From: Streptomyces antnestii
Lineage (GTDB): Bacteria; Actinomycetota; Actinomycetes; Streptomycetales; Streptomycetaceae
Length of the DNA stretch: 64,000 nucleotides
Assembly: GCF_004005495.1 (NCBI RefSeq)
Contig: NZ_RZYA01000009.1
Coordinates: 242,634 to 306,633, forward strand
Direction of reading: 5' to 3'
Position 1 is the first letter of the stretch. Every line of letters starts with the position of its first letter. Positions 16,477 through 25,520 of this stretch are shown here, piece after piece. The notes under the pieces were generated by a model that did no database searches, was not told the origin of the DNA, and worked only from the letters and a program-made list of their open reading frames with translations. The translations under genes and the position numbers were made by a program.

Positions 16477-16833
16477 GCCCGCGGCCCGCAGTGTTCCGCC
16501 ACGCTGCGCGCCCCCGCTCGCGTCCATGCTGAACGGCTCTATGTCGCCGCCCGCCCGCCGCACCCGGTCGTAGAGCCGTCTGAACAGCCGCTCCTTGTAC
16601 AGGAAGTACGCGTCGAGCAGCCAGAACGCCACGATGGGGACGAATCCGGTGGTCGCCGCCGTCCGGCTGCCGTTCCCGGCGGCGAAGGCGAGCAGCGCGC
16701 CCATCAGTGTCAGCGCCCATCCCTTGATCAGAAACGAGTTGTTCCCCATCCGCGAGATGACCGCCTGGATCAGTTCGAGATGCCGGATCTGCCCGTCGTC
16801 GAGAGCAGTGCGGCGCGTCGGTTCCCCTGTCAC
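16405..16833 (-). CDS. Small integral membrane protein with RHLELIQ motif
   Basis: 142 residues, GTG start. After a polar N-terminus (RHLELIQAVISRMGNNSFLI at 17-36) there are three predicted membrane helices (about 38-54, 60-76, 119-142) separated by a basic segment ERLFRRLYDRVRR. Small membrane proteins of this pattern occur beside TIR and other defence genes in many bacteria. I recognise the pattern but not an official family name. It is convergent with the HIT gene and overlaps it by 72 bp, which implies both genes arose or moved together. A membrane-disrupting effector or anchor for the TIR proteins is a possible role. Confidence 0.78.
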   Translation of the reverse strand: MTGEPTRRTALDDGQIRHLELIQAVISRMGNNSFLIKGWALTLMGALLAFAAGNGSRTAATTGFVPIVAFWLLDAYFLYKERLFRRLYDRVRRAGGDIEPFSMDASGGAQRGGTLRAAGSLTVALFYGGLALAQAIVIVAVL

Positions 16834-16877
16834 GGCATTCCCCCTTCGGCCGGAAGACTACCCAGGGGCGCCTCCTC

Positions 16878-16915
16878 AACCATGGCGCTTCTCACCAACC
16901 ATGGCGCTTCTCACC
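16878..16915. repeat. Perfect 2 x 19-bp tandem repeat
   Basis: Two identical 19-bp units (16878-16896 and 16897-16915, starting aaccatggcgcttctcacc) lie in the intergenic region between the membrane protein and the acyl-CoA dehydrogenase. It is probably a recent slippage duplication or a tandem binding site. Confidence 0.9.
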
Positions 16916-16935
16916 GGCCCGCCCACTGGCCGACG

Positions 16936-16949
16936 TAAGCGACCGCTTA
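16936..16949. promoter_or_regulatory. TetR-type palindrome upstream of acyl-CoA dehydrogenase
   Basis: taagcg and cgctta separated by 2 bp form a perfect palindrome 75 bp before the dehydrogenase ATG. The size and centre fit operators of TetR-family fatty-acid regulators. No regulator gene is adjacent. Confidence 0.5.
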
Positions 16950-17023
16950 GTACGCTGTGCGGCGAGGCTCGACCGCCCCGGGCCGGAACCGCCCGTCACC
17001 ACCAGTGCGCCTGGAGAAAACGC

Positions 17024-18820
17024 ATGGCATCCCTGCTGCTGTCCCGCCGCGATCTCGAGTTCCTGCTGTACGAGTGGCTCGACGTCTGCGCGCTCACGAC
17101 CCGGGAGCGGTACGCGGACCACTCCCGCGAGACCTTCGACGCGGCGATCGAACTCAGCGAGCAGATCGCGACGCGCCACTTCGCCCCGCACAACAAGAAG
17201 AACGACGCGCACGAGCCCACCTTCGACGGCGAGCGGGTGCACATCATCCCGGAGGTGAAGGAGGCGCTCCGGGTGTTCGGCGAGTCGGGGCTCATCGCGA
17301 GCACCATGGACTACGACGTGGGCGGCGGGCAGCTGCCGTCGGTGGTCGCCGACGCGTGCTTCGCGTGGTTCCAGGCCGCGAACATCGGCACGGCCGCGTA
17401 CCCGTTCCTCACCATGGGCAATGCCAACCTGCTTCTCGCGCACGGTTCGAAGGAGCAGGTCGACACGTATGTGCGGCCGATGCTGGAGGGCCGCTTCACG
17501 GGCACGATGTGTCTGTCGGAGCCGCAGGCGGGGTCGTCGCTCGCCGATGTGCGGACGCGGGCCGAGCGGCGGGGCGACGGGACGTACCGCCTCTTCGGGA
17601 ACAAGATGTGGATCTCCGGCGGCGAGCACGAGCTGTCGGAGAACATCGTGCACCTCGTGCTCGCCAGGACGCCCGACGGGCCGCCCGGCGTGAAGGGTCT
17701 GTCCCTTTTCGTCGCGCCCAAGGTGCTGGTCGGCGAGGACGGTTCGCTCGGCGCGCGCAACGACGTGGTTCTCGCGGGCCTCAACCACAAGATGGGCTAC
17801 CGGGGCACGACGAACACCCTCCTCAACTTCGGTGAGGGCGCGCATCTGCCGGGCGGCGCGCCGGGCGCCGTCGGATATCTCGTCGGCGAGGAGAACCGCG
17901 GACTCGCTTACATGTTCCACATGATGAACGAGGCCCGCATCGGAGTCGGCCTGGGCGCCACCGCCCTCGGCTACACCGGCTACCTGCACGCCCTCGACTA
18001 CGCCCGCACCCGCCCGCAGGGCCGTCCCGTAACCGCCAAGGACCCCGCGGCACCCCAGGTCCCGATCCTCGCGCACGCCGACGTCCGCCGGATGCTGCTG
18101 GCCCAGAAGGCCTACGTCGAGGGCGCGTTGGCGCTCACCCTGTACTGCGGCCGGCTGCTCGACGAGCAGCACACGGGCGGCTCCCCCGAGGCCCGCGACG
18201 CCGCGCGGCTGCTGCTCGACGTCCTCACCCCGATCGCCAAGAGCTGGCCGTCACAGTGGTGCCTGGAGGCCAACAGCCTCGCCATCCAGGTGCACGGAGG
18301 CTACGGCTACACGCGCGAGTACGACGTCGAGCAGTTCTACCGCGACAACCGCCTCAACCCCATCCACGAGGGCACGCACGGCATCCACGGGCTCGACCTC
18401 CTCGGCCGCAAGGTCGTCATGGACGGCGGGGCCGGGCTGCGGCTGCTCGTCGAGCGGATCACGGCGACGACTGCGCGAGCGGCCGAACTCGGGGGCGAGG
18501 CAGCCGAGTTCGGCGCCCTGCTCGACGCCTCCGTGCGGCGCGCGGTGGCCGTGACCCAGCGCCTGTGGTCGACCGGCGACCCGGAGACCGCCCTGGCCAA
18601 CGCGAGCGTCTACCTCGAAGCCGTCGGGCACGTCGTCGTCGCCTGGATGTGGCTGGAGCAGTTCCTCGCGGCGGCGCCCGGAACCGAGCCGTTCCACGAG
18701 GGCAAGCGCGGCGCCTGCCGCTACTTCCTCCGCCATGAACTGCCGAAGAGCGGGACCCAGTTCACGCTTCTGGAGAGCCTGGACAGGACGGCGGTGGACC
18801 TTCCGGAGGACGCGTTCTGA
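17024..18820 (+). CDS. Acyl-CoA dehydrogenase (long form)
   Basis: 598 residues, the size of actinobacterial FadE5-like enzymes that carry an extra C-terminal region. Visible landmarks are the FAD/substrate motif TMCLSEPQAGSSLADVRTRA, KMWISGGEHEL, and the C-terminal IQVHGGYGYTREYDVEQFYRDNR followed by NPIHEGTHGIHGLDLLGRK. It should catalyse the FAD-dependent alpha,beta-dehydrogenation of an acyl-CoA in beta-oxidation. The ATG at 17024 has GGAG 8 bp upstream. The frame is open further upstream but without homology. A palindrome at 16936 suggests TetR-type control. Substrate chain length cannot be told. Confidence 0.93.
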   Translation: MASLLLSRRDLEFLLYEWLDVCALTTRERYADHSRETFDAAIELSEQIATRHFAPHNKKNDAHEPTFDGERVHIIPEVKEALRVFGESGLIASTMDYDVGGGQLPSVVADACFAWFQAANIGTAAYPFLTMGNANLLLAHGSKEQVDTYVRPMLEGRFTGTMCLSEPQAGSSLADVRTRAERRGDGTYRLFGNKMWISGGEHELSENIVHLVLARTPDGPPGVKGLSLFVAPKVLVGEDGSLGARNDVVLAGLNHKMGYRGTTNTLLNFGEGAHLPGGAPGAVGYLVGEENRGLAYMFHMMNEARIGVGLGATALGYTGYLHALDYARTRPQGRPVTAKDPAAPQVPILAHADVRRMLLAQKAYVEGALALTLYCGRLLDEQHTGGSPEARDAARLLLDVLTPIAKSWPSQWCLEANSLAIQVHGGYGYTREYDVEQFYRDNRLNPIHEGTHGIHGLDLLGRKVVMDGGAGLRLLVERITATTARAAELGGEAAEFGALLDASVRRAVAVTQRLWSTGDPETALANASVYLEAVGHVVVAWMWLEQFLAAAPGTEPFHEGKRGACRYFLRHELPKSGTQFTLLESLDRTAVDLPEDAF

Positions 18821-18860
18821 CGAGGGACGCGTCCTGACGACGACGCGTTCTGACGCAAGA

Positions 18861-18900
18861 CCGAGGGGGTCCGGCCGTGTCGACGGCCGGACCCCCTCGG
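18861..18900. terminator. Bidirectional terminator between acyl-CoA dehydrogenase and GAPDH genes
   Basis: Perfect 18-bp stem (18861-18878 with 18883-18900) and a 4-nt loop gtcg. It sits between the ends of two convergent genes, 40 bp after the plus-strand stop and 28 bp after the minus-strand stop. Confidence 0.85.
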
Positions 18901-18928
18901 GTCGTTCAGGGCTGTTCCGCCCGGACGG

Positions 18929-20374
18929 TCAGACCGTCGGGACCGGGTAGGTCGGGTACTCCACCCCGGAGACGTGCTGGACGACGCGGATGACCTGGCA
19001 CGAGTAGCCGAACTCGTTGTCGTACCACAGGTAGAGGATCGCGTTGTCGCCGTCGACCTTGGTGGCACCGGCGTCGACGATGGACGCGTGGCGCGAGCCG
19101 ACGAAGTCCATGGAGACGGCGTCGGGCGCGGTGGTGAAGTCGATCTGGCGCTTCAGCGGCGAGTGCAGCGAGACGTCACGGAGGTAGTCGAGGACCTCGT
19201 CACGGCTGGTCTCGCGGCCCAGGCGCAGGCTCAGGATGGCGATCGAGACGTCCGGGACGGGGACGCGGATCGAGCTGCCGGTGATCGGGGCCTTGAGGTC
19301 GGGCAGCGCCTTCGCGACGGCGGAGGCGGCACCGGTCTCGGTGATGACCATGTTCAGCGGCGCGGAGCGGCCACGGCGGTCGGCCTTGTGGTAGTTGTCC
19401 AGCAGGTTCTGGTCGTTGGTGAACGAGTGGACGGTCTCCACGTGGCCGCGCAGCACGCCGTACTCGTCGTCCATGGCCTTCAGCGGCGGGACGATCGCGT
19501 TGGTGGTGCAGGAGGCGCAGGACAGGATCTGCTCGTCGGGCTTGATCATGTCGTGGTTGACGCCGTGCACGATGTTCGGGACGTCGCCCTTGCCCGGAGC
19601 GGTCAGGACGACCTTGTCGATGCCGGGACGCAGGTGCTTCGACAGGCCCTCGCGGTCACGCCACTTGCCCGTGTTGTCGATCAGGATGGCGTCGTTGATG
19701 CCGTACGCCGTGTAGTCGACCTCGGAGGGGTCGTTGGCGTAGATGACCTTGATCTCGTTGCCGTTGGCGACGATGGTGCTGTTCGCCTCGTCGACCGTGA
19801 TCGTGCCCTGGAACTGGCCGTGGATCGAGTCGCGGCGCAGCAGCGAGGCGCGCTTCACGAGGTCCTGGTCCCCACCCCCGCGGACGACGATCGCGCGCAG
19901 GCGCAGACCGTTGCCCGAACCGGCCTTCTCGATGAGGAGACGGGCGACGAGGCGGCCGATGCGGCCGAAGCCGTACAGGACGACGTCGCGTCCGTCGCGG
20001 CGCTCGATCTTGTTCTCACCCGTGGCGCCGGCGACGGCCTCGGCGGTGAAGGCCTCGACGGAGAGGCCGCGGCTGTCGGCCCGGTAGTCCTCGGCGAGGA
20101 TGCCGATGTCGATCTGCGAGGGACCGAGGTCGAGCGTGGTGAGTGCCTGCAGGAACGGCATCGTCTCGGTGACCGACAGCTCCTCGCCGACGATCTGGCG
20201 GGCGAACCGGTGGGTCTTGAGGATGCTCACCACCGACTTGTTCACCAAGGAGCGGCTGTGGATCAGGACGGTGACGTCCCTCTCCCGGTGCATCTTCCCG
20301 ATGATCGGAATCATCGACTCCGCGATCTCCTCGCGGTTCTTCCAGTTGGTGAACGAGTCGTCTTTGACAGTCAC
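18929..20374 (-). CDS. gap: Glyceraldehyde-3-phosphate dehydrogenase, long form
   Basis: 481 residues, about 140 longer at the N-terminus than the glycolytic enzyme. Residues 128-150 hold the NAD(P) Rossmann start (VVLYGFGRIGRLVARLL). The catalytic cysteine is Cys289 in ASCTTNA, with the partner histidine in ETVHSFTNDQ. The final WYDNEFGYSCQVIR is the family C-terminal signature. The helical N-terminal extension occurs in a second, divergent GAPDH class of actinobacteria and other bacteria, thought to work in a particular metabolic direction or be regulated. The start is a GTG at 20374 with a poor ribosome binding site. The gene stands alone, convergent with the acyl-CoA dehydrogenase. Confidence 0.93.
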   Translation of the reverse strand: MTVKDDSFTNWKNREEIAESMIPIIGKMHRERDVTVLIHSRSLVNKSVVSILKTHRFARQIVGEELSVTETMPFLQALTTLDLGPSQIDIGILAEDYRADSRGLSVEAFTAEAVAGATGENKIERRDGRDVVLYGFGRIGRLVARLLIEKAGSGNGLRLRAIVVRGGGDQDLVKRASLLRRDSIHGQFQGTITVDEANSTIVANGNEIKVIYANDPSEVDYTAYGINDAILIDNTGKWRDREGLSKHLRPGIDKVVLTAPGKGDVPNIVHGVNHDMIKPDEQILSCASCTTNAIVPPLKAMDDEYGVLRGHVETVHSFTNDQNLLDNYHKADRRGRSAPLNMVITETGAASAVAKALPDLKAPITGSSIRVPVPDVSIAILSLRLGRETSRDEVLDYLRDVSLHSPLKRQIDFTTAPDAVSMDFVGSRHASIVDAGATKVDGDNAILYLWYDNEFGYSCQVIRVVQHVSGVEYPTYPVPTV

Positions 20375-20405
20375 AGGAATATCTTTCGAGCTAGGCGGCG
20401 CTCAT

Positions 20406-20436
20406 ATGCTAACCCGTCGCAACTTTGATCGTTCAA
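20406..20436 (-). promoter_or_regulatory. Possible GAPDH promoter
   Basis: On the minus strand ttgaac (20436-20431) and tagcat (20411-20406) are spaced 19 bp, longer than ideal. The region is AT-richer than its surroundings and lies 32 bp before the GTG start. Confidence 0.3.
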
Positions 20437-20645
20437 ACGGTCCCCCCTGACGGAGAGAACCCTCCGGACCATGTGACCCTGTGTGACGTCCGGCCACCCG
20501 ACAGTGCCTCCACATCCGTGCTTATTCTGTGCATCTTTGCAGGCAGGCGCAGATAACTCGGGCGAGACCTCCCATCTCGCTGCGGAGCCTTTACCAGCCC
20601 CGTGATAACACATGGTGATCAACCCGAAGGAGACGACGACACATC

Positions 20646-21305
20646 ATGGGAATCTTCAGCCGTCGCCAGTCCGCGACCCTCGAGCCGACCTCGGCTGCCG
20701 GCCCGCGCACGCCCTTCCCCGGGAGCGCGGCCCCGGGCGGCGCACTCGATCCGGCGCTGCGCGCCCTGACGGGGCAGTGGACCATCGACCGCCCGCACAG
20801 CCGCATCGGCTTCTCCGTACGGCACGCGATGGTCACGACGGTCCGCGGCGCCTTCGGTGACTACGACAGCACGCTGTACTTCGACGGGGCCCGGCCCTCC
20901 GAGTCCCGCGCCGAGATCGTCATCCGGATCGCCAGCGTCGACACGGGCGTGGAGCAGCGGGACGCGCACCTCGTCGGGCGCGACTTCTTCGACGCGCGCC
21001 GCTACCCGGAGATGGTGTTCCGCAGCACGTCCACCGTCCACGAGGGCGGGGGGACGTTCCGCATGACGGGCGACCTGACCATCCGCGACGTGACCCGGCC
21101 CGTCGAGATGCAGCTCGACTACCTGGGCTCGGTCCTCGACCCGTTCGGCTACGAGCGGGCCGGCTTCGACGGCACCACCACGATCGACCGCACGGACTGG
21201 GGCCTGGTCTACAACCAGCGTCTGGAGGCCGGCGGCTCCATGGTGAGCGAGAAGGTCCGCCTCCAGTTCGACATCTCCGCGATCCGGCACACGGCTCCGG
21301 ACTAG
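20646..21305 (+). CDS. YceI family lipid-binding-like protein
   Basis: 219 residues. After a disordered 40-residue N-terminus comes the YceI beta-barrel: GQWTIDRPHSRIGFSVRHAMVTTVRGAFGDYD, then GRDFFDARRYPEMVFRS and DLTIRDVTRPVEMQLDY. YceI proteins bind isoprenoid-type lipids. No signal peptide is visible, so this one is likely cytoplasmic. The stop overlaps by 4 bp the end of the convergent MMPL gene. Confidence 0.92.
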   Translation: MGIFSRRQSATLEPTSAAGPRTPFPGSAAPGGALDPALRALTGQWTIDRPHSRIGFSVRHAMVTTVRGAFGDYDSTLYFDGARPSESRAEIVIRIASVDTGVEQRDAHLVGRDFFDARRYPEMVFRSTSTVHEGGGTFRMTGDLTIRDVTRPVEMQLDYLGSVLDPFGYERAGFDGTTTIDRTDWGLVYNQRLEAGGSMVSEKVRLQFDISAIRHTAPD

Positions 21306-23461
21306 GCCCGGGCCGGTTCCCGCCCCTGGCTACCGGATCGCCCGTCCCGCTCCGGGTGCGGGTAGGACGGCTTGACGCGCAGGGGGCGGGCCACCCAGCG
21401 GGGCAGGTACCAGTTCCACGGGCCGAAGAGGGACACGAGGGACGGGACGAGCAGCATCCGCACGACCGTCGCGTCCAGGAGGATGCCGAAACCGAGTCCG
21501 GTGGCGAGGGTCTTGAGGTCGGTGCCGGGGCCGGAGGCGAGCGCGGCAAAGGCGAGGAAGAGGATGAGTGCGGCGCTGGTGACGAGCCGGCCGGTGCGTC
21601 CGATGCCCTCGATGACGGCGTCGTTCGTCGAGTGCCCGGCGTCGTACTCCTCGCGGATGCGGGACAGGATGAACACCTCGTAGTCCATCGAGAGTCCGAA
21701 CAGGAACGCGAAGACCATGAGGGGGATCCAGAAGGTGATGGCCCCCGTGGCGGCGATGCCGAAGACCGCCTCCGAGCCGTGGCCGTGCTGCCAGAAGATC
21801 ACCATCAGTCCGAGCGTCGCCGCCAGCGAGATCAGGTTGAGCAGCACCGCCTTGAGCGGTAGCAGGAGGGACCGGAAGGCGCGGGCGAGCAGCACGTAGG
21901 TGAGCAGCGCGATGATCGTGAGCATCAGCGGGAAGTTGCCGTACACGGCGTGCAGGAAATCGATCTGCGCTGCGCCGATGCCGGCCACGCCGACGACTCC
22001 GGGCAGGCCGTCCGAGACGCTCTTGACCCGCTTGACGACGCCGACGCTCTTGGAGTTGACGGTCTCGCCGTCCGGGATGACCACGACGATGCTCTGTCCG
22101 CCCCGGTTGCCGGCCGGTCCGGAGGCATGGACCACTCCGCTGACGCCGTCGACCCGGGCCAGGCGGGCGGCGACCGGTCCGGCCCGGTCGGCGCGGACCA
22201 GGACCTCCATCGGGGTCAGCGCGCCGGTGGGTACGCCGCCGCGCTCCAGCGTCTCCAGGGCCGTGTACGCCGGTCCGCTCCTGGCCAGCGACGCGGAGGA
22301 GGCGAGGCCGATCTTGACGCCGAGGAAGACCGCGATCAGAGCGGCGAGCCCGGCCAGCGCGCCGACCGCCGCGATCCAGCGGTGCCGCACCACGGCGGCG
22401 GTCCACCGGCGCCAGAAGCGGCTCGCCCGGTTCTCGTGGCGGAGCTTGGGCCAGTCGACCCGTGGTCCGATGCCGCCCAGGATCGCGGGCGTCAGGGTGA
22501 GCGTCGTCATGACGCTGGCCAGCGGGATGAGCGCTCCGCCGTACCCCATGCTGCGCATGAACGGGACCGGCAGGACGACCAGGGCGAGCAGGCCGATGGC
22601 GACCGTCACACCGCTGAACACCACCGCGTGGCCGGCCCGTTCCATCGCGACGACGACGGCCTCGTGATTGTCCCGGCCGCGGTCGCGCTCCTCGCGCCAG
22701 CGGGTGACGAACAGCAGCGAGTAGTCGATCGCGACGCCGAGGCCGATGAGGGCGACGAGGAACTGCACGATGAACGACACATCGGTCGCATACGTGAGGG
22801 GCAGCAGCATCACGAACGTGGCGAGGATGGACACCGCGGCCACCACGAGCGGCAGCAGCGCGAGGAAGGACGCGAACACGAAGGCGAGTACGGCGAGCGC
22901 GCCGACGGCTCCGAGCAGGGTCTCCCCGAGCACGCCCGGCCCGCCGCTGTCGTCGCCTCCGGAGGCCAGCACGTCCTGGCCCGTCACGCCGACGGTCGCG
23001 CCGGCCGGCATGGCGTGCTGCGCCGCCGCGTGGACGGGCTCGGTGAGCAGCCGCTGTCTCGGTGACGGGTTGAACCGGTAGAAGACGAGTGCGTAGGCGG
23101 TGCGGTCGTCCTTCGTCCGGAAGGCCTTGTCGCCGGTGTTCGCCTCGTCGATCACGCGCAGGCCCGGGACGGCTCCCCCGACCGCCGTGAACACCCGGCC
23201 GACGTCGGCCTCATGGCCGGTGACCGTCTGCCCGGCCGGCATCGTGACCGTCACCAGATACGGACTGGTGTCACCGCCGCTGCCGAAGGTGCGCTCGATC
23301 TTGTGCGCCGTCACCGTGCCCGGCTGCCCGGGCAACGAGAAGTCGGTCGTCAGCCGGCCCGCCGTCCGCCCCGCGAGCAGCACACCGGCCACCAGGACGA
23401 GCCCCCAGAAGGCCACCACCGCCTTGCGATGCCGCACAACGAACTCGGCCCACCGCCGCAT
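21302..23461 (-). CDS. MMPL/RND family transporter
   Basis: 719 residues with about 12 membrane helices in the MmpL/actinorhodin-exporter arrangement: TM1 near 15-30, a large extracytoplasmic loop, a bundle of five helices (GALAVLAFVFASFLALLPL, VALIGLGVAIDYSLLFVTRW), then a second half with the same order (FAFLFGLSMDYEVFILSRIREEYD). The conserved D-Y pair within the fourth helix of each half is present and would carry protons. Likely exports a lipid or drug by proton motive force. It is transcribed alone and convergent with yceI. No regulator is adjacent. Confidence 0.92.
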   Translation of the reverse strand: MRRWAEFVVRHRKAVVAFWGLVLVAGVLLAGRTAGRLTTDFSLPGQPGTVTAHKIERTFGSGGDTSPYLVTVTMPAGQTVTGHEADVGRVFTAVGGAVPGLRVIDEANTGDKAFRTKDDRTAYALVFYRFNPSPRQRLLTEPVHAAAQHAMPAGATVGVTGQDVLASGGDDSGGPGVLGETLLGAVGALAVLAFVFASFLALLPLVVAAVSILATFVMLLPLTYATDVSFIVQFLVALIGLGVAIDYSLLFVTRWREERDRGRDNHEAVVVAMERAGHAVVFSGVTVAIGLLALVVLPVPFMRSMGYGGALIPLASVMTTLTLTPAILGGIGPRVDWPKLRHENRASRFWRRWTAAVVRHRWIAAVGALAGLAALIAVFLGVKIGLASSASLARSGPAYTALETLERGGVPTGALTPMEVLVRADRAGPVAARLARVDGVSGVVHASGPAGNRGGQSIVVVIPDGETVNSKSVGVVKRVKSVSDGLPGVVGVAGIGAAQIDFLHAVYGNFPLMLTIIALLTYVLLARAFRSLLLPLKAVLLNLISLAATLGLMVIFWQHGHGSEAVFGIAATGAITFWIPLMVFAFLFGLSMDYEVFILSRIREEYDAGHSTNDAVIEGIGRTGRLVTSAALILFLAFAALASGPGTDLKTLATGLGFGILLDATVVRMLLVPSLVSLFGPWNWYLPRWVARPLRVKPSYPHPERDGRSGSQGREPARA

Positions 23462-23639
23462 TCCGGCCTCCCACCAGCTGTCGGGGTGCGCGAGTCTAGC
23501 GTTTTCACCCCTTTCGCCCTGACTAAATCCGGCCCACCCGCCTTACACCACCCTGGTGGCGGCACAGGTGGGCACTCCCCCAAGATGGAAGAACATGCCC
23601 CACCCACGAAAGCCCGGCAACCGGAAAGTAGCCCCCTGC

Positions 23640-24308
23640 ATGCGCCTGCTGCTCATACGTCACGGCCAGACCCCGTCCAACCTCAAGCACCTCCTGGACA
23701 CCGCCGTGCCTGGTCCGGGGCTGACGCCGCTCGGGCAGGAGCAGGCGGTCGCACTGCCGCAGGCGCTGGCCACCGAGAAGATCGAAGCCCTGTACGCGTC
23801 GACGCTGCTGCGCACTCAGCTCACCGCCGCACCGCTCGCCGCCGCGACGGGCCTCGAGGTCCAGGTGCGGGACGGCATCCGCGAACTGGCCGCCGGTGAC
23901 CTGGAGATGCGCGGGGACGAGGAAGCAGCCGCCGCGTATCTGGCCACCGCCTTCGCCTGGTCGGCGGGCGACGTCGAGCGCCGGATGCCCGGCGGTGAGA
24001 ACGGCGTGGAGGCGCTCGGCCGCTTCGACTCCGTCGTCGCCGAGGCGGCCGCGTCGGGCGCGCGGACGGTGGCGATGGTCAGCCACGGCGCCGCGGTCCG
24101 GATGTGGGTGGCCGCCCGCGCGGACAACGTGGACGTGGACCATGCGTCGAGCCACCCGTTGCGCAACACGGGCGTCGTCGTCCTCTCCGGTTCGCCCGAG
24201 CTCGGCTGGGAGGCCCAGGTGTGGGAGGACCGCCCGCTGGGCCCGGCGGAAGCGTCCCCCGAGGACAGCGGTCCGGCGGGCGCCGGGGTGACGGTGCCGA
24301 CGACCTGA
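23640..24308 (+). CDS. Histidine phosphatase family protein
   Basis: 222 residues. The N-terminus MRLLLIRHGQTPSN contains the catalytic RHG motif of the phosphoglycerate mutase/acid phosphatase superfamily, and a second histidine lies in MVSHGAAVRMW. The first ATG directly before this motif (23640) is chosen. An ATG at 23595 would add 15 residues but has its purine-rich sequence too close. It is probably a broad phosphomonoesterase rather than a glycolytic mutase, since it lacks the extra conserved mutase loops. It ends 25 bp before the convergent MASE1 gene. Confidence 0.88.
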   Translation: MRLLLIRHGQTPSNLKHLLDTAVPGPGLTPLGQEQAVALPQALATEKIEALYASTLLRTQLTAAPLAAATGLEVQVRDGIRELAAGDLEMRGDEEAAAAYLATAFAWSAGDVERRMPGGENGVEALGRFDSVVAEAAASGARTVAMVSHGAAVRMWVAARADNVDVDHASSHPLRNTGVVVLSGSPELGWEAQVWEDRPLGPAEASPEDSGPAGAGVTVPTT

Positions 24309-24333
24309 GGTACGGGTCCCAGCACCCCGCCAG

Positions 24334-25419
24334 TCACACGGCTCTTCCGGTGCGTCCGCCGCGCTCCCCCCGCTTGTTCTCCTCTTTGGCCCTGACCTTC
24401 TTCTTCTCTCCGTCGGTATCCGTCTCATCGACGGCATCGACGGAACCGACGGAGAGGGGGAGCGTCGCCTGGTAGCCACCCGCGGCGATCTTGTCCACCA
24501 TCTCGGCGAGGTACCCGCAGGCGCGCGAGATCTCCTGATGGGCCTGGTTGCGCTCGCTGACGGCCGCCGCGACGAGCAGGGCGGTCAGCGCGGAGGAACC
24601 GTTGAACGCCTGCAGGGTGATCATGTTGGTGAGCAGATCGTGACCGGCGAACGGGCCGGACCCCCGGGCCGCGGCGACGATCGCGAAGGTGGACACGGCC
24701 AGGGCGCAGGGTGCGGCGCCGGCCAGCTGGAAGCGGAAGGCCGCCCAGATCAGCAGGGGGAAGCCCAGGAACAGGAGCGGCGCGCTGGCGCTCGCGACGA
24801 CTCCGACGCAGGCGGTGGCCGCGACGAGCAGGAACCCCTCCACCCAACGGGCCGGCGGAGCTTCCTTCGGCAGGCGGGCCGAGCGGAGAACGAGCAGCAC
24901 CGGCGTCACCACGAGGACACCCATCGCGTCGCCGGTCCACCAGACCGACCACGTCGGCCAGAACCCGTGGGCGCCCACCACACCGGCGAGGGCCAGGGTC
25001 CCGCTGCCGATCGTGGAGCTGACCAGCATGCCTGTGAACGCGCCGAGAAAGATCAGGGCGAGCACGTCCCGCAAGCGGGCCAGTTCGACGCGGAATCCCA
25101 CGCGCCGGAGCAGCGCGTACGAGCAGACGGGCGCGAGGGTGTTTCCGACGACGATGGCGAGCACGGCCGGCGGCGACGGCCCGAGGGTGACGTTGGCGAG
25201 GAGTGCGCCGAGCGCGATCCCGGGCCAGACGCGCGGGCCGCGCAGGAGCAGGCTCGCCAGGGCGATACCTGTCGGCGGCCACAGCGGGGTGACCTGGCCG
25301 CGCACCAGTTGCTGGAGCAGTCCGAGCTTGGCCGAGCCGTAGTAGGCCGCGGCCACGACACAGATGTCCAGGGCGGCCGATGCGCCGCGCCGGAGCCGTT
25401 CACGCCGGGCGACCGTCAT
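24334..25419 (-). CDS. MASE1 domain integral membrane protein
   Basis: 361 residues with about eight membrane helices forming a MASE1 sensor domain (LWPPTGIALASLLLRGPRVWPGI, TWSVWWTGDAMGVLVVTPVLL). MASE1 normally sits before a histidine kinase or GGDEF output, but here only a short coiled-coil-like stretch (HQEISRACGYLAEMVDKI) and a charged tail follow. It must therefore act alone or with a separate partner. The GAF-SpoIIE phosphatase gene ends 102 bp upstream on the same strand and is a candidate partner. Confidence 0.85.
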   Translation of the reverse strand: MTVARRERLRRGASAALDICVVAAAYYGSAKLGLLQQLVRGQVTPLWPPTGIALASLLLRGPRVWPGIALGALLANVTLGPSPPAVLAIVVGNTLAPVCSYALLRRVGFRVELARLRDVLALIFLGAFTGMLVSSTIGSGTLALAGVVGAHGFWPTWSVWWTGDAMGVLVVTPVLLVLRSARLPKEAPPARWVEGFLLVAATACVGVVASASAPLLFLGFPLLIWAAFRFQLAGAAPCALAVSTFAIVAAARGSGPFAGHDLLTNMITLQAFNGSSALTALLVAAAVSERNQAHQEISRACGYLAEMVDKIAAGGYQATLPLSVGSVDAVDETDTDGEKKKVRAKEENKRGERGGRTGRAV

Positions 25420-25520
25420 GGGGCGACCTCCGCTTCGACATCGCTCCGTGATCCATCATCCGCCGCTTCCCGCGGATCCTCCATGGCACGGTCGGCGGGG
25501 TGATCGGGACGGACCGGAGG

